IMG/VR virus record: IMGVR_UViG_3300025122_000016
Span: 1-59,518 of that record
Source of the DNA: a virus
Strand: one strand, 5' to 3'
Length of the DNA stretch: 59,518 nt
Within the stretch, counting starts at the first letter, position 1. Every line of letters starts with the position of its first letter. The notes under the pieces were generated by a model. The model was given only the letters and a program-made list of their open reading frames with translations, was not told the origin of the DNA and made no database searches. Shown here one piece after another: positions 5,360 to 13,642 of this stretch. Made by a program: the position numbers and the translations under genes.

Positions 5360-7024
5360 ATGATATTACCCAATATATCTTCTGGCGTCTATGCTAATAC
5401 TAAGAATGCAGAAGCAGCAGTTCAGTTTGCAGAATGGGCATTACTAGCTGAATATGATAAGGCAGTTAAGGCATATGCTGACTGCCATAAGGATCCTAAT
5501 ATTGATGATAGTTTTATTAGGACTCTTTGCCAGCTTGACAGGTATTACCTTGGTGTTTTTATTTGCAACAGGCATGATATGCTTCATCCATGGATCTATG
5601 AAAGGTGCAGGGAGGTAGAGGCAAATAGAGATAACTATTTAGATTTATGGGCTCGTTTTCATTATAAAAGCTCTATTATAACTTTTTTGGGTTGTGTGCA
5701 AGAGGTCCTTTGTAATCCAGAGATTACAATAGGTATATTATCATTTTCAGCTAAACAGGCTAAGCCATTCCTCAGACAGCTAATGCAGGAGTTTGAGAGC
5801 AATGAAAATCTTGTAAGGTTGTTTAGTGATATCCTATGGGAAAAGCCTAGAACGCAGGCACCTAAGTGGGCAGAGAATGATGGGCTATGTGTAAAGAGAA
5901 AGTCTAACCCTAAAGAGCAAACTATAGAAGCTCATGGCCTTGTTGATGGTCAGCCTACAGGTAGGCATTTTCAACTGATAGTATACGATGATGTAGTTGT
6001 TCAAGATGCAGTATCAACCCCTGAGCAGATAGCCAAGACAACAACCCAGTGGGAGCTATCTCTTAACTTGGGATCTACTCATGGCCCTAGATTTCAGTAC
6101 GCAGGGACAAGATACTCGTATGGTGATACCTATGGGACAATACTACAAAGAGCTGCCGTAAAGCCAAGAATACATCCAGCTACAGATAATGGCGCGATGG
6201 ATGGCGATCCTATCTTTCTAGAAAAGGAAAGATGGGAAGAGATAAAGAAAACAACATCTACCTATATAGTAGCCTGTCAGCAATTGCTGAACCCTATTGC
6301 AGGCTCTGATATACATTTCAGAGATGAGTGGTGGCGTGAGTGGGAAGTAAGACCGTACACTATGAATGTCTACCTGATGTGCGACCCAGCCCACTCCAAG
6401 AAGAAAGAATCTAATAGGACAGCTATGGCTGTTGTAGGAGTAGATGCTAACTATAACAAGTTTCTATTAGACGGGGTTTGTCATAGACTTTCTTTATCGG
6501 AGAGGTGGGATTCCTTAAAGAAGTTAAGAGCTAAATGGAAAAGAGCTCCGGGGGTGCGAGAGGTAAAGGTTGGCTATGAAAGGTATGGAGCGCAAAGCGA
6601 CATAGAGCACTTCAAGGAAATGATGCGTATAGAGGGAAGTTCCTTTCCTATATACGAATTGAACTGGGTTGGTGGAGGCGGCTCCCAATCTAAGAAGGAT
6701 AGAATACAGAGGCTTGAACCAGACCTAAAGGATGGGTCTTTCTTTTTCCCATATCCAACTAATGAGAAAAGACTAACATCTAGTCAACAGGGCATGATAG
6801 AAAGAAAGCAGAAATTTTTAAATTCAAGAAAAATCGTATGTAAGGATGAGAACAATAAGTTGTACGATCTAACTACTTGGATGAGGGAAAACGAGTATAG
6901 ACTTTTCCCCACTATACATCCAGATTTTTTAGATGCGCTATCAAGGATTTATGACATGGACCCAGCCCCTCCCTTACTTAGAAGAAACAAGGTTCTAGAA
7001 CCTAATGCGGAGGCCTCCTTCTAA
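5360..7024 (+). CDS. terL: Terminase large subunit
   Basis: A 554-residue DNA-packaging motor with N-terminal ATPase and C-terminal nuclease. The ATPase has a variant Walker A around residues 99-105 (R-F-H-Y-K-S-S, with Lys103) and a Walker B LIVYDD at about 208-213. The RNase H-like nuclease starts at DPAHS (Asp342), with a second acidic site in GYERYG (about 412) and a third in HPDFLDALSRIYD near residue 530. The degenerate Walker A with Arg and Lys is normal for headful-type terminases. It pumps DNA into the prohead through the portal (17334-19538) and cuts the concatemer. Its stop overlaps the next ATG by one base. Confidence 0.93.
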   Translation: MILPNISSGVYANTKNAEAAVQFAEWALLAEYDKAVKAYADCHKDPNIDDSFIRTLCQLDRYYLGVFICNRHDMLHPWIYERCREVEANRDNYLDLWARFHYKSSIITFLGCVQEVLCNPEITIGILSFSAKQAKPFLRQLMQEFESNENLVRLFSDILWEKPRTQAPKWAENDGLCVKRKSNPKEQTIEAHGLVDGQPTGRHFQLIVYDDVVVQDAVSTPEQIAKTTTQWELSLNLGSTHGPRFQYAGTRYSYGDTYGTILQRAAVKPRIHPATDNGAMDGDPIFLEKERWEEIKKTTSTYIVACQQLLNPIAGSDIHFRDEWWREWEVRPYTMNVYLMCDPAHSKKKESNRTAMAVVGVDANYNKFLLDGVCHRLSLSERWDSLKKLRAKWKRAPGVREVKVGYERYGAQSDIEHFKEMMRIEGSSFPIYELNWVGGGGSQSKKDRIQRLEPDLKDGSFFFPYPTNEKRLTSSQQGMIERKQKFLNSRKIVCKDENNKLYDLTTWMRENEYRLFPTIHPDFLDALSRIYDMDPAPPLLRRNKVLEPNAEASF

Positions 7025-7203
7025 TGGCTAGAAAGTTTAGAGTTGGGGGTAGAAAAAGATACAAGCCTATGCGACCAGCATATAGGATGACCAATGGAAG
7101 AATTTTTTATGAGAAGCGTGGAGATAACCAAGGTGCCTATGATGTTAAATTTCCCTATGTTCAAAATTACTATTGGGTTGACGGGTATACGGTAGTAGAT
7201 TAA
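7024..7203 (+). CDS. Basic 59-residue protein, unknown
   Basis: Starts MARKFRVGGRKRYKPMRPAY; the basic half is followed by a Tyr-rich C-terminus (Y-V-Q-N-Y-Y-W-V-D-G-Y). The start overlaps the large terminase stop. Part of the series of small basic proteins of this unit. No family recognised; virion-associated or DNA-binding roles are both possible. Confidence 0.7.
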   Translation: MARKFRVGGRKRYKPMRPAYRMTNGRIFYEKRGDNQGAYDVKFPYVQNYYWVDGYTVVD

Positions 7204-7205
7204 TT

Positions 7206-7784
7206 ATGGCAAGCATTACAACAAGAGCGGGAAAGGGGTCACCATTAACCCACGATCAAGTAGATGACAACTTTGTTAACCTTAATGATGGAAAGATAGA
7301 ACTAATACAAAATGTTACAGCTACTGGCGTAACTATGGACAAGAGTACAGATTTTATTCTGTACCTTGACGCTGCCTCAAACACAACGAAGAAAATACTA
7401 GCTAGCAACTCTAGCTTTATTGAAAGAGCTATGGCGCTAAAGGCTATACCAGATACCATTGACTTATACACTGGAGATGGAATTGCTAGGATGGTAATAC
7501 CGAGCACCCTTGATGACTTGTATTTATTTTCAATAGGAGCGCATGTATTCACGGCTGGAAGTTCTGGATCGAACACCATCATGCTATACAACGAGACAAA
7601 GGCTGCTGATATGTTAACTTCCGGGGTAATTATTGAAGTATCTGAAACCGACTCAAGCACTTCAGGAACCCCTCCTGTTTTAAGTTCAGACAACAAAGTT
7701 AATACAGCAGATGTTTTAAGATTTGATGTTGATACTATATCAACGGGAGCGAAAGGGTTAGAAGTCAGGATGACCTTTAAGTAA
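7206..7784 (+). CDS. Tail fibre-like protein
   Basis: 192 residues. The start MASITTRAGKGSPLTHDQV, followed by DDNFVNLN, is the common N-terminal anchor of phage fibre proteins. After a short helical stretch, a Ser/Thr-rich beta domain follows (residues about 80-192). It probably sits on the virion surface or spikes. It is coupled to the next gene by a shared stop/start base. Confidence 0.72.
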   Translation: MASITTRAGKGSPLTHDQVDDNFVNLNDGKIELIQNVTATGVTMDKSTDFILYLDAASNTTKKILASNSSFIERAMALKAIPDTIDLYTGDGIARMVIPSTLDDLYLFSIGAHVFTAGSSGSNTIMLYNETKAADMLTSGVIIEVSETDSSTSGTPPVLSSDNKVNTADVLRFDVDTISTGAKGLEVRMTFK

Positions 7785-7963
7785 TGGAAGATGTAGAAAG
7801 ATTGCATCTTGAAATACCTAATGAGTACGGGGTGTTATTTGGTAGATATGTAGAATCATATGTAACAGATAGAGATCTGTTTGAGGGATTTGTTGCTTGG
7901 AAAACATTATCAATGGGCATTATCAGAACAATGGATGTTGTAGAGTTCAATAAAGATATTTAA
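7784..7963 (+). CDS. Unknown 59-residue protein
   Basis: Begins MEDVERLHLEIPNEYG; mixed alpha/beta, acidic, with no membrane segment. Start overlaps the fibre gene stop by one base. Function unknown; its position right after a fibre gene would suit a small chaperone, but nothing in the sequence proves this. Confidence 0.68.
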   Translation: MEDVERLHLEIPNEYGVLFGRYVESYVTDRDLFEGFVAWKTLSMGIIRTMDVVEFNKDI

Positions 7964-7965
7964 TT

Positions 7966-8175
7966 GTGGATATCGAAAAGGAGCTGTCCTCTTTGGATTC
8001 AAATTTCCAACAGAAGATAGCCGTTACCAAAAATGCTCTTATATCTAATTTCGGAAGTTTGATGGTGTATTACAATACTTTATACAAGGACAATTTCTTA
8101 GGATTTTCTATTTGGAAAAATGCTGTTTTTAGCAGTTTAAGAACACGAAGAGAAGTAGAACACGGGAGAGATTGA
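7966..8175 (+). CDS. Unknown 69-residue protein
   Basis: GTG start two bases after the previous stop. Begins MDIEKELSSLDSNFQQKIAV, a predicted helix, followed by an aromatic segment (VYYNTLYKDNFLGFSIW). It could be a small helical assembly protein. No recognised family. Confidence 0.6.
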   Translation: MDIEKELSSLDSNFQQKIAVTKNALISNFGSLMVYYNTLYKDNFLGFSIWKNAVFSSLRTRREVEHGRD

Positions 8176-8176
8176 T

Positions 8177-8266
8177 ATGGTAGAATGGGCAAAAGAAAAC
8201 AAGATGTTAGCTGTAATCGCATGCATTATAGTTGTTTCCGTTCTTTGGCAGCTGTTTGCTGGGTAA
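8177..8266 (+). CDS. 29-residue membrane peptide nested with the lipoprotein gene
   Basis: MVEWAKENK is followed by a single hydrophobic segment (MLAVIACIIVVSVLWQLFAG) and a stop. The ATG at 8177 has a well-placed GGGAGAG site. Nearly the whole peptide overlaps, in another frame, the beginning of the lipoprotein gene at 8185. Tiny one-span peptides next to spanins can act as holin regulators; this is a guess. Confidence 0.5.
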   Translation: MVEWAKENKMLAVIACIIVVSVLWQLFAG

Positions 8267-8604
8267 TATTTTTAACAGGATGCATGAGTTTAAAGAAAGC
8301 GGGACTGATCGGAGCGGGAGCTCTAGTTCCAGGTGCAATTGCATCAGTTGCGAGTTCGGGGACTGCTCCTGTACTTCTGGCCTCTACGGTCGGTGCCTCT
8401 GTGACGAGTGTGGTTGCGGACGTGATGACCCAATCGAAAGGAGAAGCGATGAATGCAGCAGCTAGTTGTGCCCCAGATAATTTCTGGAGCTTGTTGGGAA
8501 GTATTGTGGAAATGGGAGGAATTTATCTCATTTTAATCGTATTAATTCCCATGATTTTGGGTTGGTTATTACCCGGTCCATTGGAGAGAAAGAAAAAGAA
8601 ATGA
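8185..8604 (+). CDS. Lipoprotein with C-terminal membrane segment (u-spanin-like candidate)
   Basis: Up to 139 residues. A lipobox (F-L-T-G-C, Cys at about residue 33 from ATG 8185; residue 21 if ATG 8221 is used) should anchor the mature N-terminus in the outer membrane. A second hydrophobic segment near the end (GIYLILIVLIPMILGWLLPG) is followed by a basic tail ERKKKK, giving an inner-membrane anchor. This two-ended topology is that of single-protein spanins such as T1 gp11, which fuse the two membranes at lysis. Against this, the middle is unusually hydrophobic and Gly/Ala-rich (AGLIGAGALVPGAIA). The true start is unclear, since the best ribosome site serves the nested 29-residue peptide. 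Its stop overlaps the next ATG. Confidence 0.6.
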   Translation: MGKRKQDVSCNRMHYSCFRSLAAVCWVIFLTGCMSLKKAGLIGAGALVPGAIASVASSGTAPVLLASTVGASVTSVVADVMTQSKGEAMNAAASCAPDNFWSLLGSIVEMGGIYLILIVLIPMILGWLLPGPLERKKKK

Positions 8605-9458
8605 CCCTTACTATTTCTGTAGACTCTCATGCGCCTTCTGTTTCTATAGGGCCAGAGATGATTCCGGTGCCGGAAATATTCTGTGCAGTTAATGCAGATA
8701 AAGAAGATATAAGAAGAAATATGGAAGCTAACTTGAAGAAGGGAGTTCCTCAAGTTGTTCCTTATGAAACGCAATGGGATAAAACTGTCGCGTTAGTGGT
8801 AGGTGGGCCATCTCTAAACTCTACTCTTGACCTGTTAAAAGAGAAGCATAGAAATGGAATGCCGGTAATAACGGTGAATGGATCTTACAAGTATTGTATG
8901 GACCACGGTATAAGACCATCCGCTTTTGTTATGTTGGACAGCAGGGAATTTAACAATAGATTTGTTGATCCTCCGCACAAAGAGTGTAAATACTTTATAG
9001 CGTCCCAGTGTCATCCATCTGTTCTTGATAAATTAGATGGATATGATGCCTATCTTTGGCATACAGCAGGACAGGACGAGTATAAAGATATTTTAGATGA
9101 AGCGTATGGGGAAATGCATAAAGACTATTTTCCTATACTAGGAGGTTCCACGGTAACATTAAGGGCTATTCACTTAATTAGATTACTTGGGTTTCCAAAG
9201 TTTGAGGTTTTTGGTTTTGACAGTTGCATCATGGAAGAGCATCACGCTTATTCTCAACCAGAGAATAATGATGAAAAGGAGATTGAGATTCATGTTGCTG
9301 GAAAACAATTTTTGTGTACGGTAGCGCATTATCATCAAGCGAAGGAATTCGTTCAAATGGTCAGCGCCACCGGGGACCATTACGATATGATAATACACGG
9401 TGAGGGTTTGATATCCCACATTGTACGAAGCCCGGAAGCATTAAAGGAGGCAGCATAA
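8601..9458 (+). CDS. DUF115 / MptE-like protein (sugar-related)
   Basis: 285 residues from ATG 8601, which overlaps the previous stop (ATGA). The core VALVVGGPSLNSTLDLL, around residue 63, with later ITVNGSYKYC and FVMLDSR, matches the Rossmann-like DUF115 family. Its members include the Maf proteins of flagellin glycosylation and MptE pterin kinases. A second conserved block is GGSTVTLRAIHLIRLLG with FEVFGFDSC. Phage copies often lie beside tail-fibre genes, as here, next to a Ser/Thr/Gly-rich adhesin array. It may modify fibres with sugar or act on nucleotide sugars; this is inference. Confidence 0.78.
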   Translation: MTLTISVDSHAPSVSIGPEMIPVPEIFCAVNADKEDIRRNMEANLKKGVPQVVPYETQWDKTVALVVGGPSLNSTLDLLKEKHRNGMPVITVNGSYKYCMDHGIRPSAFVMLDSREFNNRFVDPPHKECKYFIASQCHPSVLDKLDGYDAYLWHTAGQDEYKDILDEAYGEMHKDYFPILGGSTVTLRAIHLIRLLGFPKFEVFGFDSCIMEEHHAYSQPENNDEKEIEIHVAGKQFLCTVAHYHQAKEFVQMVSATGDHYDMIIHGEGLISHIVRSPEALKEAA

Positions 9459-9902
9459 ATGGCGGCTACTGCATGGAGTTTTTACAATAGTTTTAAAGAT
9501 AAATTAGGGAATGCGCTATTTGATCTAAACGCTACTACCTACGATTATAGTATGGCATTGTTTACTAATAGTGCTAGCACCAATGCTAACAATGTAGCGT
9601 TATCTACTTATGCGTCTATCGGAAACGAAGTGGCGGGTAGTTATGGCTATGCTACTGGCGGAGTGTCTGTATCAGGAAGGACGTGGACTTCGGTAGCAAC
9701 CAATAAGTTTAGATGGGATGCTACAGCCGTAGTTTGGACCGCAACAGGCGGTGATATAGCTGATATCAAATACGCTATTATCTACAAGTCTGGCGGAGCT
9801 TTGGTTTGCTTTTCCAAACTATCGACATCTCATTTTACTTTGACTGCTGACAACACGTTGACTATAACTCCAAATGCCAATGGCATCTTTGAGTTGAGTT
9901 AG
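9459..9902 (+). CDS. Virion structural protein, unknown
   Basis: 147 residues starting MAATAWSFYNSFKDKLGNAL, directly after the previous stop with an AAGGAGG site. It is all-beta in character, rich in Ala/Ser/Thr/Asn, and ends in a strand-rich block (FTLTADNTLTITPNANGIF). The pattern (fixed N-terminus, ALFTNSAS, WTATGGDI, IIYKSGG) is that of a family of small phage surface proteins often found by large terminase or fibre genes. Probably a head or tail decoration. Confidence 0.68.
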   Translation: MAATAWSFYNSFKDKLGNALFDLNATTYDYSMALFTNSASTNANNVALSTYASIGNEVAGSYGYATGGVSVSGRTWTSVATNKFRWDATAVVWTATGGDIADIKYAIIYKSGGALVCFSKLSTSHFTLTADNTLTITPNANGIFELS

Positions 9903-9912
9903 GAGAGACTAA

Positions 9913-10134
9913 ATGGGAATCGAATCAGCCACATATATTTCACAACTTAGCTCTACTAATCCGCTAGGCACAGACCCTGTTTCAGAGGGTGATCAACATT
10001 TGCGTTTAATCAAGTCTGTTTTGCAGTCTCAGTTTACTAACCTTGGCGCGGTCGCGGTTACTGTAGATGCAGCTACATTAAATACTAACCCTAATGCAGC
10101 CGCTGTAGCCATGGCGATTGCCCTCGGAGGATAA
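9913..10134 (+). CDS. Short fibre-anchor-like protein
   Basis: 73 residues. YISQLSSTNPLGTDPVSEG, continuing DQHLRLIKSVLQ, is the usual N-terminal virion-binding module of long fibre proteins. Here the protein ends soon after it, at AVAMAIALGG. It may be an adapter or the remnant of a longer fibre whose distal part has become separate genes (10138 and 10506 follow in the same direction). Confidence 0.68.
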   Translation: MGIESATYISQLSSTNPLGTDPVSEGDQHLRLIKSVLQSQFTNLGAVAVTVDAATLNTNPNAAAVAMAIALGG

Positions 10135-10137
10135 CCT

Positions 10138-10494
10138 ATGGCTAATGACTTTCAAATACAAGCAGCACAGTTAACAACTTCGTTTGCCTCTTTTGTTCCG
10201 GGTATAGATACAGCAACGACGAATCAAACTGTACACGCTATTTATTTTTCAAATATAACTACCTCTTCGGTGGATGTTTATTTGAGACTTTACGACAACG
10301 ACACTCCCACGGCTATAACAGGTGGTTATATTTTGTTCAAAGTTCCCGTGCCAGCTAGTAGCACTCTAGTAATAGAAAAGCCTATAAATTTAGTTTGTAG
10401 CGCTACTGCTTCTGAAACAAGAACATTGTGGGCAAAAGCTTCGGTTGGAACAGCAATTGATGCAGTGGCGAGCGTTTTGGTAATGACAGCATAG
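10138..10494 (+). CDS. Small beta-sandwich virion protein, unknown
   Basis: 118 residues with alternating Thr/Ser/Val strands (VHAIYFSNITTSSVDVYLRL) and no membrane segment or catalytic motif. It begins three bases after the previous stop. The beta-rich composition and place among fibre genes suggest a surface structural protein. Confidence 0.65.
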   Translation: MANDFQIQAAQLTTSFASFVPGIDTATTNQTVHAIYFSNITTSSVDVYLRLYDNDTPTAITGGYILFKVPVPASSTLVIEKPINLVCSATASETRTLWAKASVGTAIDAVASVLVMTA

Positions 10495-10505
10495 GTGATT
10501 AAACA

Positions 10506-11477
10506 ATGGCATATTTAGGACAAGTAGATAGAAAAGCTAGTAACGTCCAAGTCTTCAATGTCGATTCTTCCACCTCTGCTACGCATAACATAGGATGGAC
10601 GCCTCCAAGCGAACAGACCATAATCGTTACTATTAATGGTGTGAAGCAACACACAAATGCATATAGCTTTAGTGGTGCTGTTCTAACTCTAAGTTCTGCT
10701 TTGGTTACAACAGACGAACTAGAAGTTATAGGTATTAATGACATTGGTAATTCATTAACTCCGGTAGATGGATCAGTTACTACTTCTAAGTTAGGAGATG
10801 ATGCAGTAACCCTAGCTAAGATGGCTGGACTTGCAAGAGGGAAAATCATTGTGGGTGATTCTTCTGGTGATCCATCTGCTTTGACGGTTGGTTCAGCTAA
10901 TCAGGTATTGAAGAGTGATGGAACTGATGCTGCATGGGGCGCAGATGTTGGTGGATCATTAGTTTACCTTGCAAGTTCTCGATCAACTGTGGATGCTGCG
11001 ACTGTAGATTTTCAAGGGTTCAAAAGTACAGATTATTTATTTTATCTTATTACTGGATTTATGACACCAGTTACAGCCAATGTTCAGTTAAGTATGCGGC
11101 TCATGGATGGAGCGTCGGAAATAACCACAAGTAATTATCTTTACATTCGGGGCGGAGTTGACAGCGATGGAACTGGTGTTTATGACAACAGTACTACTAA
11201 TGATAATTGGTCGTTAGCTGCCAATGTTGGCACTCAAGGCCCTGCGATGTTTTCATTACAACTTCATTTTCAGGATGCAACTGATGATGGTTGGGATGGT
11301 GCTTTACTTGTTGGAAATCTAGGACATATATTATCAGCCACTGGTGATCCTGTAGAACGCACAGTCTATGGGAACTATGGTGTTGATAATGCCGATCTTG
11401 ATGGTATTCGATTTTATCATAATAGTGGGGATATTGATTACCACAAAATTGTTGTCTACGGAATGAAGGGTAGCTAA
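10506..11477 (+). CDS. Tail fibre protein
   Basis: 323 residues. The N-terminal about 90 residues (TIIVTINGVKQHTNAYSFSG, LTLSSALVTTDELEVIGI) form a beta domain shared with the 13196 gene. A repeat-like linker follows (VDGSVTTSKLGDDAVTLAKMAGLA, GKIIVGDSSGDPSALTVGS), then a distal beta domain (about 170-323). The linker is typical of trimeric fibres. It is probably part of the host-recognition apparatus. Confidence 0.78.
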   Translation: MAYLGQVDRKASNVQVFNVDSSTSATHNIGWTPPSEQTIIVTINGVKQHTNAYSFSGAVLTLSSALVTTDELEVIGINDIGNSLTPVDGSVTTSKLGDDAVTLAKMAGLARGKIIVGDSSGDPSALTVGSANQVLKSDGTDAAWGADVGGSLVYLASSRSTVDAATVDFQGFKSTDYLFYLITGFMTPVTANVQLSMRLMDGASEITTSNYLYIRGGVDSDGTGVYDNSTTNDNWSLAANVGTQGPAMFSLQLHFQDATDDGWDGALLVGNLGHILSATGDPVERTVYGNYGVDNADLDGIRFYHNSGDIDYHKIVVYGMKGS

Positions 11478-11478
11478 T

Positions 11479-11739
11479 ATGGCAAGATATAAAATGGTAA
11501 ATGGTGAGCGCATTCAGTTTACTCCAGAAGAAGAAGCCGCCAGAGATGCAGATGAGTCTCAAGCTGCCATAGAGCAAGCCGCTATAGACGCTGATCACAC
11601 TTGGAAGCGTAAAGCAGAATACCCATCAATAGATGAACTGGTAGTCGCTCTTTGGGAAGGTGTGGTTGAAGAAAGAATGGCTGCAGTGACGCAACTAGAA
11701 GGTGCGCGTCAGGCAGTTAAAGCTAAGTATCCTAAGTGA
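11479..11739 (+). CDS. Fibre accessory protein (chaperone-like)
   Basis: 86 residues starting MARYKMVNGERIQFTPEEE, strongly helical, Ala/Glu-rich, with YPSIDELVVALWE in the middle. This start and middle recur in small proteins encoded just after phage fibre genes, and they are thought to be assembly factors. It follows the fibre stop by one base. Related in design to the accessory genes at 14258 and 16083, which end in a GL.xEEx..AFGI tail that this one lacks. Confidence 0.68.
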   Translation: MARYKMVNGERIQFTPEEEAARDADESQAAIEQAAIDADHTWKRKAEYPSIDELVVALWEGVVEERMAAVTQLEGARQAVKAKYPK

Positions 11740-11900
11740 GCTTTATAGTAGGGATAGCAAGGATAGCCCATTGGTTTCTAATCCCGTTCTTAGTTATATG
11801 GATGACAATAGCACCAGACGATATGCTGCCTAATTGCTTGATAGAAGCAAAAGCATACATCTCAGACAAATATAGAGGAAGTTATTTTGGCAACGACTAA
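11736..11900 (+). CDS. 54-residue membrane protein inside the fibre array
   Basis: GTG start at 11736 overlapping the previous stop. MSFIVGIARIAHWFLIPFL, then VIWMTIAPDD, gives one membrane span at about residues 8-27, followed by a polar tail ending SYFGND. Its 3-prime end overlaps the next gene's TTG start by 14 bases, and its codons supply that gene's AGAGGAAG site. An unusual guest between secreted-type adhesins. The coupled overlaps argue it is translated. Confidence 0.58.
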   Translation: MSFIVGIARIAHWFLIPFLVIWMTIAPDDMLPNCLIEAKAYISDKYRGSYFGND

Positions 11901-12537
11901 AATTGAAGCATCAAACATAGCAACGGGGGCAGTCCCTTCTACGGGGTTTACCTCTGTACAAGTGTTTACTGCAGCGTCTACATGGACTAGACCTACTGAC
12001 ATTACCAAGGTAATAGTTGAGGTTCAAGGTGCTGGAGGTGGTGGTGGAGGCGGCTCCACATCCAAAGGAGACGGAGGAGGCGGTGGTGGCTATGCTAAAA
12101 AATTCTTGGATGTATCTAATACCACGACAGCAACTGTCACCATAGGAGGCGCTGGTACTGGAGGTGCCTCTACTGCAAATGGAGTTGCTGGTGGATTGTC
12201 AAAGTTTGAGGAAAATGCAGGATCAGGAGGTTGGGCAGATGTAATTGGTAATGGAGGAGCTCTTGGCCAAACAAACAATGCTGGTGGGGGCGCTGGCGGT
12301 ACTGGAACGGGTGGTGACTTTAATATCACGGGCGGTTCAGGCGGTGGTCAGACAAACGAAAATAACACTGGAGGCGGTTCACAATTTTCTTCCATGCACT
12401 ATTCTATTACAGGCAGTGCAAATCCACCAACCGCAACACCCGGTTATGGTGGTGGCGGGGAAGGTAGTCGTGGAACAACTGGCTATAGCGGCGCTGCAGG
12501 AACAGCCGGAATAGTTATCGTTTGGGAGTATAAATAA
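11887..12537 (+). CDS. Glycine-rich tail adhesin 1
   Basis: 216 residues from a TTG start with an AGAGGAAG site. A short head (KIEASNIATGAVPSTGF) is followed by the shared module W-T-R-P-x-D-I-T-K-V-I-V-E-V. About 140 residues in Gly runs follow (GAGGGGGGG, GGGGGGYAKK, GGGAGGTGTGGDFNITGG), ending in IVIVWEYK. Such runs form polyglycine helices in receptor-binding tips of phages such as S16 gp38. Likely host recognition. Paralogues follow at 12537, 14537 and 15256. Confidence 0.8.
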   Translation: MATTKIEASNIATGAVPSTGFTSVQVFTAASTWTRPTDITKVIVEVQGAGGGGGGGSTSKGDGGGGGGYAKKFLDVSNTTTATVTIGGAGTGGASTANGVAGGLSKFEENAGSGGWADVIGNGGALGQTNNAGGGAGGTGTGGDFNITGGSGGGQTNENNTGGGSQFSSMHYSITGSANPPTATPGYGGGGEGSRGTTGYSGAAGTAGIVIVWEYK

Positions 12538-13196
12538 TGGCATTAACTAAAGTAGGTTCTGGAGTTATTCAAGATGATGCCGTTGGTATCGCTAATTTAG
12601 GAGCGACTGGGACCGCATCAGCAACGACATTCCTTCGTGGAGACAATGCGTGGGCTAGTGCTGCGGCAGGACTTAACTCTGCTCAATTTTTTACCTCTAG
12701 TGGAACGTGGACTAAACCAACAGGAATTACTAAAGTAATTATGTATGTTACTGGTGGTGGTGGTGGGAGTAAAACGAGTGCCTCGGCAGACGATACCTCT
12801 GGTGGTGCAGGAGCAACGGCAATTAAATTTTTAGATGTATCCAGCATCTCAACATCGACGATAACAGTGGGCGCGGCTGGAGATGGGCAAAGCACACCAA
12901 CAGCAGGGGGTAATTCTATTTGGTCAGATGGGACCAATACCATCACTGCGAATGGTGGTACGCAAGGAAATGCTACTAATACTCCGGGCGCACAAGTGAC
13001 GGCAACGGGCGGTGATATAAATATTCCCGGATCGCAAGGGACAAATTCTCCACAAGATAACGGGAAACCCTCTTTTTGGGGTGGTGGAACTTATCGGGCG
13101 AATGGAACAATTTATGGAGAGGGTGGCCCCGGCCAATATCAACAAACAGGTTACGACGGTGGGCCGGGAATTGTATTAGTTTGGGAGTATAAATAA
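12537..13196 (+). CDS. Glycine-rich tail adhesin 2
   Basis: 219 residues. The head (KVGSGVIQDDAVGIANLGAT, then TFLRGDNAWAS) resembles fibre linkers. The shared module GTWTKPTGITKVIMYVTGGG is followed by Gly/Thr/Asn-rich loops and a C-terminus IVLVWEYK nearly identical to that of adhesin 1. Start and stop overlap neighbours by one base. Gly runs are shorter than in adhesin 1, so the tip surface should differ. Confidence 0.8.
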   Translation: MALTKVGSGVIQDDAVGIANLGATGTASATTFLRGDNAWASAAAGLNSAQFFTSSGTWTKPTGITKVIMYVTGGGGGSKTSASADDTSGGAGATAIKFLDVSSISTSTITVGAAGDGQSTPTAGGNSIWSDGTNTITANGGTQGNATNTPGAQVTATGGDINIPGSQGTNSPQDNGKPSFWGGGTYRANGTIYGEGGPGQYQQTGYDGGPGIVLVWEYK

Positions 13197-13642
13197 TGCC
13201 TTATTTAGGATTTGAACCAACATTCGGAGAATACCCGAATCAGATATTTGCAGGAACTGCTACTGGGCCTAATGGATCGAGGACAGACTTCACAATGACA
13301 TACGCTCCATCAAACAGTGCATCGGTTCTGGTGACGCTGGCTGGAGTAAAGCAGATGACCAACGCTTACAGTGTAAATGGCACGACCCTTACGATGACTG
13401 CTGCTCCTGCTGCAGACGACCCATCAGGGACAAACAGTATGGAGCTGGTCTTCTTAGGGCTAAGGGCTGATACAATTCAGCCTGATGAAACTTTAGGCAC
13501 AGACGCAATCATGAGGTATAACGGAAACACAATATCTGAAAACATAACAGTAACGGCTGCACAGAATGCAATGAGCGCAGGACCAATTACCATTGCAGAC
13601 ACTTACATAGTTACTGTCGATGGTAACTGGAGCATCGTATGA
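13196..13642 (+). CDS. Fibre segment with beta domain
   Basis: 148 residues. The region SASVLVTLAGVKQMTNAYSV parallels the N-terminal domain of the 10506 fibre (IIVTINGVKQHTNAYSF). A linker follows (DETLGTDAIMRYNGNTISEN), and the end (VTVDGNWSIV) is common in phage fibres. It overlaps the next gene by four bases. It seems to be a compact fibre or connector produced by module shuffling within the array. Confidence 0.7.
   Translation: MPYLGFEPTFGEYPNQIFAGTATGPNGSRTDFTMTYAPSNSASVLVTLAGVKQMTNAYSVNGTTLTMTAAPAADDPSGTNSMELVFLGLRADTIQPDETLGTDAIMRYNGNTISENITVTAAQNAMSAGPITIADTYIVTVDGNWSIV

Noticed and set aside
7256-7807. Long reverse-strand frame (183 codons) opposite the 7206 fibre gene
   Set aside because: It lies fully antisense to a well-supported gene with a typical fibre start, has no ribosome site and reads as low-complexity Ser/Val protein.
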